Positions 20,498 through 31,873 of a stretch of 64,000 nucleotides of DNA are shown here, piece by piece. A program made the translations under genes and the position numbers. Location of the stretch: NCBI GenBank assembly GCA_023213315.1, contig JAKCPI010005263.1, positions 36,680-100,679 of the forward strand, in the 5' to 3' direction. Position 1 is the stretch's first letter, and every line of letters starts with the position of its first letter. The stretch is from Euborellia annulipes (taxonomy: Eukaryota; Arthropoda; Insecta; Dermaptera; Anisolabididae). The notes below the pieces were generated by a model. That model had not been told where the DNA came from, did not search any database, and was given only the letters and a program-made list of their open reading frames with translations.

Positions 20498-20809
20498 AAA
20501 TTAAAATTAAATATACAAATTAAACACTAGGTTATTTGTTTCAAAGGTTTTATTAATTAAAAATTAACACTTATACGTATTTCGACAATTCCTTGTCATC
20601 ATCAGAAGTGATTACATTCTAATACATGAAAGTTTCATTCATGTGTTAGAATGTAATCACTTCTGATGATGACAAGGAATTGTCGAAATACGTATAAGTG
20701 TTAATTTTTAATTAATAAAACCTTTGAAACAAATAACCTAGTGTTTAATTTGTATATTTAATTTTAATTTACAAAATGTTTCAACGAGAACCAACGGTCG
20801 AAAGTTTAA
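20498..20809. mobile_element. Palindromic element with 11-bp target duplication
   Basis: 312 bp; the first ~275 bp is an almost perfect palindrome (axis near 20632), followed by a short unpaired tail with GAACCAACGGTCGAAAG. It is flanked by the direct repeat ACCATTTTATT at 20487-20497 and 20810-20820, inside TH1 sequence. Each arm carries a hammerhead-like core CTGATGA, GACAA/TTGTC stem, GAAA (20658-20700 on +; mirror on -). The long duplication suggests retro-insertion. Confidence 0.75.
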
Positions 20810-20985
20810 ACCATTTTATTCTTGTACTTCATAGGAAAGATAGAAGAAATAAATGGTTGCCTTGCTAACAATCTTTAATTTTAATATATTGTCTGAAACT
20901 AAATATATCTGGACATAAAAAAATCTGGTGTGACAAGCACCGAACACAACTTTATCTTCCCGAAGGGTAAAAAAAGTAGTTACTG

Positions 20986-21536
20986 TGCAACTAAAAGGCT
21001 TTAATATTTATATTCTTTCGTTCTTCCTTTGTCAGGAAATGATTTGCTCATTTAATAGAGATACTCCAATACAGAGCTAACGTAAGATAATTAATTAGCT
21101 TTTTTTTTTACTCGTCAAAATTCATTATGAGAAGATCTATTTGATAAGCCTCTCCCATTATAAAGAGCAGAGCTATTATTTATGCTTTCAGTATTATTGT
21201 TAAATGGAAATGGAATTCACAATTATCAACAAGATAAAGTTGTTAGCAGTTTTCAACTAAAATGCAATGCCCCTGAATGAATGATTAATCATAGAAATAG
21301 AGTCTATGAACACAAGGGGAAATTGCACGCTTTGAGAATAAATAGTCAAACTATTTAATACATTCTCTTCTCATTAAACTCATTAAAACTTAAAACTTTC
21401 CATTCTAATAGAGTACATAGGTTCTCCACGTGAGCGATAATGCTCTCTTGAGACTTTAGGCGGGGGCATTGAGATGGCGCAGAAAAAAAATATAGTCTAA
21501 AAAAATACCCACTAATCATGTACTAAAGTAAAAAAA
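20986..21536. other. Unique AT-rich DNA
   Basis: No recognised repeat or exon. Confidence 0.5.
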
Positions 21537-23710
21537 TCTGGTGTGACTGGCGCACAGCACACAACTTTCTCTTACCTTCGGTAATCGAAAGTTGTGTTCT
21601 CTGCTTGTCACACCAGATTTTTTGTGTCGACATATATTTAGTTTCCGACAGTACGGTACATTCGATTTTCAAAATGTAAAATTTATAAGTATGGGAAAAT
21701 ATTTATATTTTGGCAACCATTTCTCCTATCGTTTCTATGGAGTACAAGAGTAAAGTGGTCTTCAAAAGATTTCAATTACAAAATGAGAATATACATGTTA
21801 TTGAGAATCTAAAAAATAATTGATTTTTGAATTTAAAAAAAAATCGTTGGAGCAAATTTAGAGAAAATCGAAAAAAAAACTGAAAAAGTGCATCAGTAAA
21901 GTACTAGTACTCTTTGGTCGATTTTGTTCAAAAGCTTCGTGTCACGTCCCATGGGGGTGCCTAACTTAAATATAAAATTTCAACCTCCTAGCTCTTTCCG
22001 TTCTTGAGATATTTTGTTCACACACAGACACACAGACAGACCATGTCGCGAAAACCACTTTTTTGGATTCAGGGGACCTCAAAACGTGAAGATCCATCAA
22101 AATCTCGACATCGAATTTTTGACATGAATCCAATACTTTCTCTATATATACCGGGTGGGCATTAGTGGGGACGGAAGATTGGGGCATTAACGGACATTTT
22201 TAAAGTTTGTTGATCGAATATAATGTGGGACCTTTAGCTCAAATTAAAAATATTTTTGTTCCAATTGCACCTCATACAGGGTGGTCCATATCAAAGTTTG
22301 TTTTAAATGGACGCCTGTATATTGCAAAATTTGGATTCTACGGCCAATTTTAGTATGAGTTTATGTCATGAATGTATTCGAAACCAAACCGTTTAGCCGA
22401 AATCGGGCTTTAGTGAAAAAACTGTGTCTGGAAAAAATTGAATATCTCGCGAACCATAAAACTAGGGAACTGTCTTTTCTGAGGTTCTACCATGAAATGT
22501 ACTAATGTAGGCCAGATGGAGAACCCGGAATTATTCTTATGTTGGGAGATATGGCTATGCCAATTTGGAAAATTTCAATCATGGATACCTTCATTTTTTC
22601 AAATGGAACATGCTACTTTTTTATGCCATGGGACGTGAAATTCAATTATCTTTCAGCTGATATAAAGTTGTCTATATCTATCTTTGGTAGTTTTCTTTTT
22701 ATTCCAAAATATCTGATAACGAAAAAAAAAAATTATTATAGACAAAATAATTGAAAAAAAATTCAAACGAAAACAAAATCGTAATAAATGGACAAATTAT
22801 GCTAAATATTCGAAAATGTCTTTAAATTTCCTTAAAATCATTTATTAGAACTTCTCAAAGAAGTCCCGCTTGCTCAAATTCGGGTTATGATTTGTCAACA
22901 AGATGGCGCACCTCCTAACCTGAACATAACCCTAATTTCTTTTTCGAGAAGTTCAAATAAATGATTTTAAGGGAAATTTAAAGACATTTTCGAATATTTA
23001 GCATAATTTGTCCATTTATTACGATTTTGTTTTGCGTTTGAATTTTTTTTTCAATTATTTTGTCTATAATAATATTTTTTTTTTCGTTATCAGATATTTT
23101 GGAATAAAAGAAAACTACCAAAGATAGATATAGACAACTTTATATCAGCTGAAAGATAATTGAATTTCACGTCCCATGGCATAAAAAGTAGCATGTTCCA
23201 TTTGAAAAATGAAGTTATCCATGATTGAAATTTTCCAAATTGGCATAGCCATATCTCCCAACATAAGAATAATTCCGGGTTCTCCATCTGGCCTACATTA
23301 GTACATTTCATGGTTAGTAACCTCAGAAAAGAACAGTTCCCTAAGTTTTATGGTTCGCGAGATATTCAATTTTTTCCAGACAGCAGTTTTTTCACTAAAG
23401 CCCGATTTGCGGCTAAACGGTTTGGTTTCGAATACATTGCATGACATAAACTCATACTAAAATTGGCCGTAGAATCCAAATTTTGCAATAATATACAGGG
23501 CGTTCCATTTAAAAAACATAACTTTGATATGGACCACCCTGTATATGAGGTGCAATTGGAACAAAAATATTTTTAATTTGTAGCCCTAAAGGTCCCACAT
23601 TATATAGGATCAACAAACTTTAAAAATGTCCGTTAATAAGCCCACAATCTTCCGTCCACGCACACCCACCCGGTATATATATTAACATATATATAGAGGT
23701 AAGAGAAAGT
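21537..23710 (+). mobile_element. TH1 repeat interrupted by a 1.5 kb foldback element
   Basis: Complete TH1 from TCTGGTGTG to GAGAAAGT at 23710, with the X-box reduced to a remnant (TTTTGGCAACC). The TA-rich loop of hairpin B is split at 22150 by the foldback element and resumes at 23674. Confidence 0.85.
22151..23673. mobile_element. Foldback transposon, ~700-bp inverted repeats, TA target
   Basis: Ends CCGGGTGGG and CCCACCCGG are flanked by TA. Arms 22151-22857 and 22945-23673 are near-identical inverted copies around an ~87-bp loop that contains AACCTGAACATAACCCTAAT. The arms include an inner ACAGGGTGGTCCATATCAAA motif resembling transposon termini. There is no transposase frame; the short open frames are mirrored in both arms. 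Probably a non-autonomous TA-inserting (Tc1/mariner-like) element. Confidence 0.8.
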
Positions 23711-24267
23711 AAAAATAAAGAAAATCGAGCTGATATTAACAAACTCCTTAAAATGAATAAAATTCAACCTTCTCATTAGTAATGTCTTTTGAAAGTCAAT
23801 AAAAATATTCCTCAATGTGTTTCAATTGCTCCCATTGAAACATTCTTCTTTCATTCTTTATTTTAAACTCTTTTGATGGAAACAACAAAAGTTAATATCA
23901 AAGTAGCCAATGGCTTGAAGGTTTATTTTACTTGTTATTCTGATCTTTGGAATTTTAAATAAATATTATATAATATTCATTAGCGGAAAATTTTATTAAA
24001 AATATATTTTAAATTTAGTGCCAGTGTAATATAATAATTGGTTTTCGAATGGGAGGGGGGGGGCGCTAAAAAAGGTATTGTCCCCCGGGCGCGAGTTAAG
24101 CTCACTACGCCACTGACCTACAGTGGCGGATCTAAGCAATTTAAAACAATTAAAATTACATTTTTAAAAACTTGAATGTTTGAAACATTTCTTAAAGAAT
24201 CCCGCTCGGTGATTTGATTATTCAAAGTTTAATATTTTCTTCGGACCAAAGTCTTATTTTATTCTGA
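23711..24267. other. AT-rich DNA with hAT-like ends
   Basis: CACTACGCCACTG ending at 24113 and CAGTGGCGGATCT starting at 24121 look like back-to-back hAT termini of two decayed elements whose other ends I did not find. Otherwise featureless. Confidence 0.4.
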
Positions 24268-24613
24268 AGTACTAGTACTTTACTGATGTAGTTTTTCAGT
24301 TTTTTTTTTTCGATTTTCTCAAAATTCGCTTCAACGATTTTGATTAAAATTCAAAAATCAATTATTTTTTAGATACTCTTTAAAATGCATATTCTCATTT
24401 TGCCATTGAAATCTTCTGAAGACCACTTTACTCTTGTACTTCATATGAAAGATAGGAGAAATGGTTGACATGGTAACAGAATATAAATATTTACTCGTGT
24501 TTAAAAATTTACATCTTGAACTAAATATATGTCGACACAAAAAATCCTGGTGTGACAAGCACAGAACACAACTTTCATTTACCGAAGGCAAGAGAAAGTT
24601 GTTTCACACCGGA
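24268..24613 (-). mobile_element. TH1 repeat, lacking the hairpin B half
   Basis: Minus copy from AGTACTAGTACTTTACTGATG through the body to a shortened hairpin A (TTTCACACCGGA). The X-box is decayed (GGTTGACATGGTAAC). Confidence 0.78.
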
Positions 24614-25405
24614 TTTTTATTCTTTATTTACTTTTCGACATGGGAATAATTTTTTTTTAATATAAAAAGTTGCCACTTAGATTATTAAATACATTTGTAG
24701 AAATAATCAATCTTTATTAAATTGCCGGAGCTTTTTAAATGATTAGTTCATTAGTTAGAAAACGATTTCCAATTCTAAAAATAACTTCTGTCATCGGCAA
24801 TCAACCGATTTCTTTATTCAATCGATAATTTCTAATTGTAATCAATTTAAAATAACCCCCCCCACCACCTCCCTCTTCGTTAATAAATAGATTGCATTAA
24901 TGAACGGCTCCTCTTCGGTATTTGTTTAAAAGTTCCATTTGTTTTTTCATATCATAATTGTATTGACATATTTCTAAGAAAGTTTGTCGTTCTCAAGGGA
25001 CATTCTAAGCCATATTCTTTTACCCCTCAGATGAGAAAAACTTGTTCAAATTTATAGGGCCCTAGGGATGATGATAAATAATAACGTTAAAAAAAAAGAA
25101 GGTATTTTCGCTCTCCCGTTAATACTTATTATATTTGAAAATAAACAAAGCAGCAAAAGATAAACGTTTCGTGTTTTTTGTCTCACGTGTTCTTTTTTAT
25201 TAAAATAAATCTCTTTTAAAAAGAGAACTTGAATTTTAATTGCGTATTGTTATTTATACTATTGCGTCTTTCGAAATTTTAAAATCTCATTTATTACTTG
25301 TTAGTAGAGTATTATCTCATATCTGCGAGAAAGAGATTGTGACGTCAGTTTATGTTTATATGAGTTTGTATTGTTGAATGAAAATTTACGGAATAAATAA
25401 ACGAT
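24614..25405. other. AT-rich DNA, nothing recognised
   Basis: No element or exon noted; a short CCCCCCACCACCTCCCTC run at about 24857. Confidence 0.5.
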
Positions 25406-25622
25406 AGCCCTCGGGGCTTGGTGTAGGGGTTAGCATGGTAACCTCGTATACCAAAAGTCGCGGCTTCGGACCCCAGGCAGTCCGATGATTTTATTTAAGA
25501 GAAATGCCTGGACCCCCAATAGATATTATAAATAATAACGGTTATCATCAGTCTTAAATGGCCTAAGTTACCGAAAAAACTGTGTGAATGAGAAAAAAGT
25601 GTGAGTGTTAAAAAAAAAAATT
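25406..25622 (+). mobile_element. tRNA-derived SINE-A, full length
   Basis: Head GCCCTCGGGGCTTGGTGTAG with B-box-like GCGGCTTCGGACCCC, then body ATGCCTGGACCCCCAATAGA, AATAACGGTTATCATC, AAATGGCCTAAGTTACCG, and a simple A-tail. Best full copy of the family. Confidence 0.8.
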
Positions 25623-26043
25623 TGGATAATTGCTATTATCCGTCCATATTTATTTGAATCAATTGGTATTAATTAAATTTTAATTTAATAAAACACTCAC
25701 GAGAGATCTTGGGTTTGACTCCGGCGAGGGCTTATTTTAAATATATTAATAAATCTCTGAAATTCCCTCTGCTACAAAAGACACAAGATTATCACCATCC
25801 CGCTTAAAATGTTCTTAATTTTGTATTTTAGTGTACTTTTTGTATTTAAAATTCCGCCATTAATTCCTGGGTATTATCGCAATCCCCCCCTCCCCGCCCC
25901 CACAAAAAAAAGTAAAATAAATTTTAGAATTAAGCAAAGTAACAAAAACTAATGCCTTAAAATATTCATGTAATTAGTTAACGTTTTTTGCGGATTAAAG
26001 GGAGGATGATTACAAATGTGAGTGTTTTTTATTAAAAAAAAAA
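25623..26043. other. AT-rich DNA, nothing recognised
   Basis: C-run at about 25884-25900; no identified element. Confidence 0.45.
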
Positions 26044-26603
26044 GCCCTCGGACTTGGTAGAGTTGGTAGTGCGCCTGCCTTATATACCAAGGGTCAAGGG
26101 TTGTTGTTTATTTTTATTCAGGATGCCTCAAAACGTGTATATCCATCAAAATCTCGACATCAAATTTTTGACATGAATCCAATACTATCTCACTCTCTCT
26201 CTCTCTATATATATATATATGTATATTAACTAGGAACCGACCGAATATTCAGTTTCGGCCAAAAACTAGCCGAAACCTACGTCCGAAAAGATGGGATGAG
26301 ACTCGCTCGCAAAAAAAAAAAATCGTCAAATGATTTGCATTTGAGGGCGGAAAAATTTTTCCCTTCCTAAAATAAAGGTAAAATGATTTTCACGGGAGGG
26401 AAAAAAATTTCCGCTCGGTGTAAAAGAGGCGGGAAAAATAAAAAATAATAAAAAATAGGTAAAATGATATAAATTTTGTATAGGGAATACAAGTTTCGGT
26501 TTCGGCCGAAACTAACAAGTTTCGGTTTCGGCTGAAAATCTTGTTTCGGTCGGACCTAATATTAACATATACTGTAGTAGACTACATATAAGTGAGAGAA
26601 AGT
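26044..26603 (+). mobile_element. SINE-A head joined to TH1 3' part, with nested hAT
   Basis: 26044-26105 is a tRNA-like head (GGACTTGGTAGAGTTGGTAG). 26112-26230 plus 26559-26603 is the last ~160 bp of TH1 (CAAAACGTGTATATCCATC to GAGAGAAAGT). The hAT element 26231-26558 splits hairpin B. This is the second SINE-head/TH1-tail junction in the window. Confidence 0.7.
26231..26558. mobile_element. hAT-type element (TAGGAACCGACCGAA family), copy 1
   Basis: Ends TAGGAACCGACCGAA and TTTCGGTCGGACCTA. 8-bp duplication ATATTAAC at 26223-26230 and 26559-26566. The interior has GTTTCGGCCGAAAC palindromes and the GGTAAAATGAT unit shared with 6898-7328. Two more copies are at 29485-29871 and 54981-55333. 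Confidence 0.85.
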
Positions 26604-27355
26604 AAAACGAGATTGAAATTTTGATAAATAAGTTAAGAACCACTGGCAGACAACACAAAACTTTTTGAATGAAATTGGCCTACTTTACTAATGAACTTAA
26701 TCAATTTTTTTCGATTTTCTCGCCTCCTACGATTTGAATTCAAATTATTCTTTAAAAGAGTTGACGTTAAAAATTGACACTAATTGAAAATGATTTAAAT
26801 GCTAATGTGATGACTTTATATTTTTATTTGTCTATATTTTATCGAAACAAAAGCAAAAAAAAAAACGGATTTATTTAAGAGCAGATCGTTTCTCATTTTC
26901 GTTCTCCTTCGCTAGGGCCGGATTAAATCCTGCTCCTCTCGGATTACTACTCTCTCCCCACCCCCACCCCCTCCCTCCTCGTCATCAACGGTTTTCGTAC
27001 AAGAGATCCATTTGAGATGCCAAGCGAAGGTTTGACATCCGATATCCCTCGGATGAGAAAGCTTTTGTGTCCAAAGGGCGGAAAAAGATTTCATCAAACG
27101 ATGAAAAGAATGAAGGCAAAAAGTTTTTAATAAGAAAATACTGTTCAAAGTGAATTTTAATTGAAACGTTGTTCTGAAGATGAATGAACATCTCTTCTTA
27201 CTAGTTTTTTTTTTTTTTTTTTTAAGTACGTTTAGATGTCGCTCCTGAACCCCCTTAATGCGACGTTTTTGTTAATAAAATTGTAATAGCAAGAATAAGA
27301 ACACAAGATGTAGGTAGGTTTTTATTAACAAAAACGTTGCATAAAAATACAATAA
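26604..27355. other. AT-rich DNA with a GC-richer patch
   Basis: 26607-26750 is a degenerate antisense TH1 body. 26915-27140 is GC-richer, with no repeat match and no frame I can recognise; a decayed exon or transposon piece is possible. 27205-27222 is a T-run. Confidence 0.4.
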
Positions 27356-28492
27356 CACTGTGCTACAAGAAAAAAAGCCCCGAGAAAATTCCTTCAGATT
27401 CTTAAGTAAAATGACCTCCTGAATCCAAATATGACCTCCGTTTTCCCCCAGCACGTACCGTTTTCGGGGGGAGCCCCCTACTTATTTCCACCCCTTTTCC
27501 CCCCGTTAATTATAGGGCCACGAAAAAAATTTGGAGGGATGAAAAGGAATATTTTAGCCTTAACATTTCTTCAGAAGGTCTAGAGAAGTGAAAAGTTAAA
27601 AAACATTAACATTTGGATCCAAGGGGGGGGATGTGGGGGAGGATTTTGTCCCTTAAAATGCAAAAAAATCATTAAAAATGATCGATTTTTTCTGATTTTT
27701 CCCAATTTTTTCACTGATTTTCTACATATTCCAGCGGATAGACCCACCTCATCCTTCCTTAAACATCCCTCAACTAAAAACAAATATATAGGATAAAGCG
27801 GGTGGGGTGTGGGCGATTCCGAAGTCCTTGCAAGAAGAATTTTTTTCAATTATTGACAAGAAATAATTTCTACCCCTTTAGATAAAATATGGAAATATTG
27901 AAGAACATAGAAGAATCCGTATATTTAAGTTTAAATTTATAAAGATCAGCCCAAAAAATAAAAGTTAGCCGCATATTTGCCAATTTGACCAACTGACCTC
28001 TGAATCTTCCATCTTCTTGCAAGGGTGGAATCGCTCACACCCCACCCGCTTTATCCTATATATTTTTTTAGTTGAGGGATGTTTAAGGAAGGGTGAGGTG
28101 GGTCTGTCCGCTGGAATATCTAGAAAATCAGTGAAAAATTGGGAAAAATCAGAAAAAATCGATCATTTTTAATGATTTTTTTGCATTTTAAGGGACAAAA
28201 TCCTCCCCCTCATCCCCCCTTGAATCCAAATGTTAATGTTTTTTAACTTTTCACTTCTCTAGACCTTCTGAAGAAATGTTAAGGCAAAAATATTCCTTTT
28301 CATCCCTCCAAATTTTTTTGGTGGCCCTATAATTAACGAAAAGGGGTGGAAATAAGTAGGGGGCTACCCGCCGAAAACGGTACGTGGTGGGGGAAAACGG
28401 AGGTCATATTTGGATTCAGGAGGTCATTTTACTTTAGAATCTGAAGGAATTTTCTCGGGGCCAGAAAAAAAGTTTCATTTTGTAGCACAGTG
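27356..28492. mobile_element. Foldback transposon, CACTGTGCTACAA ends, TAA duplication (copy 1)
   Basis: 1137 bp; arms of roughly 480 bp are inverted around a unique ~190-bp middle (about 27850-28030). The 3-bp flank TAA is duplicated (27353-27355 and 28493-28495). CACTG termini with a 3-bp duplication suggest CACTA/EnSpm, or PIF/Harbinger as an alternative. No transposase frame. Confidence 0.8.
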
Positions 28493-28670
28493 TAATCAGT
28501 GTCAATAAAATTATTTCTATTGTTGATTCAATATTGTCTAAGTTGCTCACTTCAGACTTGTTCAAATGGTTGCTAGCATCACAAAATGTAAACAAATGGA
28601 AAAAATGTTAAATATTTAAAAAACCGGAAGTGCTAGGACCAAAACGTATTACATTAATTTTTTTTTCATT

Positions 28671-29066
28671 GCTTTTTGAAAATGATATCACCGTTCTGCT
28701 CAATACATTTATCTGAAGTTTTGGACCAATTTGGCCAGCATTTCCGTGTTGATCTTGGCGATATATTGTTCTACAACTGATCCAGAGTTTTCGGACAATT
28801 GATTTACACCGAGGATTTGAGATATACCATAAAAAGAATCACAGGGGATAAATCTGGCGAGCGCGCTGGCCACTTTAAATCATTCACCGTTTTAGTTTTT
28901 AGAGTGCTCAGATTTATCACCCTCTCATTCTTTTACGGTCTGAAACCCTGGATCAGCCGAAGAACGATATTCGTGATGCCGTCGCCAAGATCGACACGGA
29001 AATGCTGGACAAATTGGACAAAAACTTCAATTTTGAGCAGAAGATTTCTATGATTTTCAAAAAGCA
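28671..29066. pseudogene. Mariner-like transposase remnants in inverted arrangement
   Basis: Minus strand 28872 to 28671 begins WPARSPDLSP and continues VYLKSSV, with stops, to CIEQNGDIIF. Plus strand 28942-29066 reads ETLDQPKNDIRDAVAK and IDTEMLDKLDKNFNF. Both are C-terminal mariner transposase, related to 14079-14336, here as a head-to-head broken pair with GATAAATCTGGCGAGC between. Confidence 0.7.
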
Positions 29067-29289
29067 ACGAAAAAAAAAAAATTTGATGTACCACTATGTA
29101 TAAAAAAAATTAAAATAATATCTCCAATACTTTTTGTTATATCACTGTTTAAAATAAGGAAGATCCCGGTAGTATTTAGTATCAAGTAAAATTTATTAAA
29201 AGACATCTCATCTATTCTTTCTACCCGACAACTCCTGGAGGCAGACTACCCACAACACAAAATTATTTGAAAAACCGAAAAAGTATATC

Positions 29290-29387
29290 TGAGGACCTCA
29301 AAACGTGTATATCCATCAAAATCTCGACACCGAATTTTTGACATGAATCCAATGTTTTCTCTCTATATATCAAGAGTAAGAGAAAGT
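29290..29387 (+). mobile_element. TH1 repeat, 3' end only
   Basis: From GACCTCAAAACGTGTATATC to a shortened hairpin B ending GAGTAAGAGAAAGT. Confidence 0.75.
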
Positions 29388-29484
29388 AAAAATATCGACT
29401 AAAAGTTCGATTAAGGCACCCTAAAGGAGACAAATAGAAATGGAGAAAAAACAAATGAAAAATCCGAACCCTATTTATTAAAAT

Positions 29485-29871
29485 TAGGAACCGACCGAAT
29501 ATTCGGTTTCGGCAAGTTTCGGCCAAAAACCAGCTGAAACCTGATTCTGAAAAGATGGGATGAGACTCGCACGCAAAACAAAAAGGTCAAATGATTTTGC
29601 ACGTGAGGGAGAAAAAATTTTCCGCAAGGCGGAAAAGGGACGGAAAAATTTTTCCCTTCCCAAAAAAAAAAAAGGTAAAATGATTTCCATAGTAGGAAAA
29701 AAATTTTCCGCTCACTTGTAAGTGTAAAAGAGGTGGAAAAAATTTCAAAAAAAAAAAAAAAGGTAAAATGTATATGAATTTTGTATTGGATACAAGTTTC
29801 GGTTTCGGCCGAAACCAAGATTGAGACCGAAATTCGGTTTCGGTTGAAAATCTTGTTTCGGTCGGACCCTA
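29485..29871. mobile_element. hAT-type element (TAGGAACCGACCGAA family), copy 2
   Basis: Same termini as 26231-26558. Perfect 8-bp duplication ATTAAAAT at 29477-29484 and 29872-29879. Short purine-rich direct repeats inside. Non-coding. Confidence 0.85.
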
Positions 29872-29879
29872 ATTAAAAT

Positions 29880-30478
29880 ACTTATAAACCTTTTCTCATG
29901 GGTCAGACCGTGCGACGGGCCGCAAAATCACATGATAGAGGTGAATGGAGGGAAAGAGTTAGGCCCGCCGACCCCGCACCGCCGGAATAAGGCGAGGATA
30001 GAAGAAGACTTAGGGCTATAAACTTTTTCTGTAAAAAAAAAAAAAAATAAAATAAAAATTCTCAAGGGTTTATATAAAAAAAAAATCTTGTTTTTCAATA
30101 TCTAGTGAAAATAAATTAAAGGAAAGATAAGCGAGGCCCTTGGGCCCTATGAAAGGAAATCTTAGCCCCCTCCCTCCCCCCTCATCCCCTTCGAGTTGTT
30201 TGTTTCTCTTGTGCTAATGGCTCATAAAGACAGGATTACTACAAGTTATTGTGTTGCTGCTTGCTCTATTTACGATATTAAAGGTTCATTCTATACTGGA
30301 TAAAAATAAAACAAATAACGCAAGGTAAAGTACAATATAGAAGATAAATTATTATTCTATTCAACCAGATTAAAGACATCTCACAGGTGAATAAATCTTT
30401 AAAAAAACTGGTGTAACTGACCGCACGCACATCACACAACTTTCTCTTTTTTAGATCATCAAAAGTTATACGTTAAAT
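29880..30478. other. AT-rich DNA with a TH1 hairpin remnant
   Basis: 30408-30475 is a degenerate TH1 hairpin A (ACTGGTGTAACTGACCGCAC). 29905-29985 is GC-richer (GGGCCGCAAAATC, CCGACCCCGCACCGCC) but unrecognised. Confidence 0.45.
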
Positions 30479-31452
30479 ATATGGGTCATTCCATGCCAAA
30501 TCGACAAATTTTTTCCTGACCCCTGCGGATTTCGCTGAAAATTTTCTATCTTTTTCTACCCCTTAAAAGACATTTTTGAGAATTTTTTCAAATTTTTTTT
30601 ACCCAACTAAAAAAAAGTTATGGATTTTTGAAAAAAAAAACCGCTCTTTTTTTCAAATAACTATAACTTTTTTAAAATTGGTATTTCGGAAACCCGCAAG
30701 GCTATAAAAATTTTGTTTTTTAATGTAGTTTTCAGAAAAAAAGACAAAAATTATTTCAGAAGCCCGGTTATATGAAATATTTCAGTTTTTTGAAAAAACC
30801 CTAATTTTATTTCGACCATTGAAACATAAAAATTGTTTTTTTTTCAGTCTCGTACTTTACTGAAAAAAAAAACAATTTTTAGTATGATGACTTAAAATTT
30901 TCGAATAAAATATCATTTTTCAACTTCTAAAGTTTCACGAGAAAGCTGAAAAAATTTCATAAAAAAGTTACGTAAAAAATAAACCAAATTTCAAAAAAAA
31001 TATAACAAAAAAAAAAAATAGAAGCAATCGTCGGCACATTTTGAAATTAGGGGGGATAATTGTAGAATTAGTTGAAGTTTATTTTGAGTTAAAAAAATTA
31101 AAAAAAAAAAATGGTCGAAATAAAATTAGGGTTTTTTCAAAAAAACTGAAATATTTCATATAACCGGGCTTCTGAAATAATTTTTGTATTTTTTCTGAAA
31201 ACTACATTAAGAAACAAAATTTTTATAGCCTTGCGGGTTTCCGAAATACCAATTTTAAAAAAGTTATAGTTATTTGAAAAAAAGAGCGGTTTTTTTTTTC
31301 AAAAATCCATAACTTTTTTTTAGTTGGGTAAAAAAATTTGAAAAAATTCTCAAAAATGTCTTTTAAGGGGTAGAAAAAAGATAGAAAATTTTCAGCGAAA
31401 TCCGCAGGGGTCAGGAAAAAAATTTGTCGATTTGGCATGGAATGACCCATAT
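30479..31452. mobile_element. Foldback element, TGGGTCATTCCATG ends
   Basis: Arms 30479-30825 and about 31108-31452 are near-perfect inverted copies. The outer ends TATGGGTCATTCCATGCC abut TA on each side, so a TA target is possible. The spacer of ~280 bp is T/A-run rich. No coding capacity. Confidence 0.78.
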
Positions 31453-31524
31453 ACTAATTTTAGCATCAATTCCAACGCATTGATTGAGTGCAAATAACGC
31501 ATACTTAAATATCAGGTTATGAAA

Positions 31525-31695
31525 AAGGCGCCGACCGAAACGTCGACCAGGAATTAAAAAAAGGGGAAAATAAATTTCTCCACTGATGGCAGCCAGGAAA
31601 GAAATCAGACAATTATTTAATCAATTTTTATCTAATTTCATTTCGATTGCCGACGTTTCGGACGCAAATCGCGCCCTTCGTCAGGACAATCGATA
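31525..31695. mobile_element. Short element with two hammerhead-like motifs
   Basis: GCCGACCGAAACGTCGACC at 31532 (3' half of a motif on +) and a full motif on the minus strand at 31644-31692 enclose ~100 bp including an A-run. Same design as the other palindromic ribozyme-like elements. Confidence 0.5.
31644..31692 (-). ncRNA. Hammerhead-ribozyme-like motif, most complete
   Basis: Minus strand: stem I CGATTGTC pairs with GGCAATCG (8 bp, one G-U); core CTGACGA then one extra A; stem II GGGCGC/GCGTCC with loop GATTT (6 bp, one G-U); GAAAC; GTC as cleavage triplet. Stem III is minimal, as in motifs reported from Penelope-like elements, which may act as dimers. The extra base between core and stem II is shared by all copies in this window. 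Confidence 0.5.
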
Positions 31696-31873
31696 GTTAA
31701 TAAAATACAGATGGGCGTATTTTGTTTATTGACAATATAAAAACACAATTCACGGGTGTGAGATGCATTGTTTCTTGCTGTAGGCCTATATATTTGATAT
31801 CATTCATTGACGCCTTTCGCATTTAAAATTTTAATTTTGGGTTGCTCATTTGTACTTTTTTCAGAGCTGATAA

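Larger units (their letters stand above)
19500..20985 (-). mobile_element. TH1 repeat split by TH1, a SINE and a palindromic element
   Basis: Minus-strand TH1 in pieces: 19500-19609 (hairpin B to CCTGAAT and an A-run), 20147-20234 (microsatellite side of the body), 20433-20497 and 20810-20985 (body to a decayed hairpin A). The interruptions are a plus TH1 (19613-20143) in the same internal A-run used at 10362, SINE-A (20235-20432), and the palindrome 20498-20809. Confidence 0.75.

Noticed and set aside
22539..23311. Matching frames at 22539-22754 (+) and 23090-23311 (-)
   Set aside because: They are the same sequence in the two arms of the foldback element; no transposase motif.
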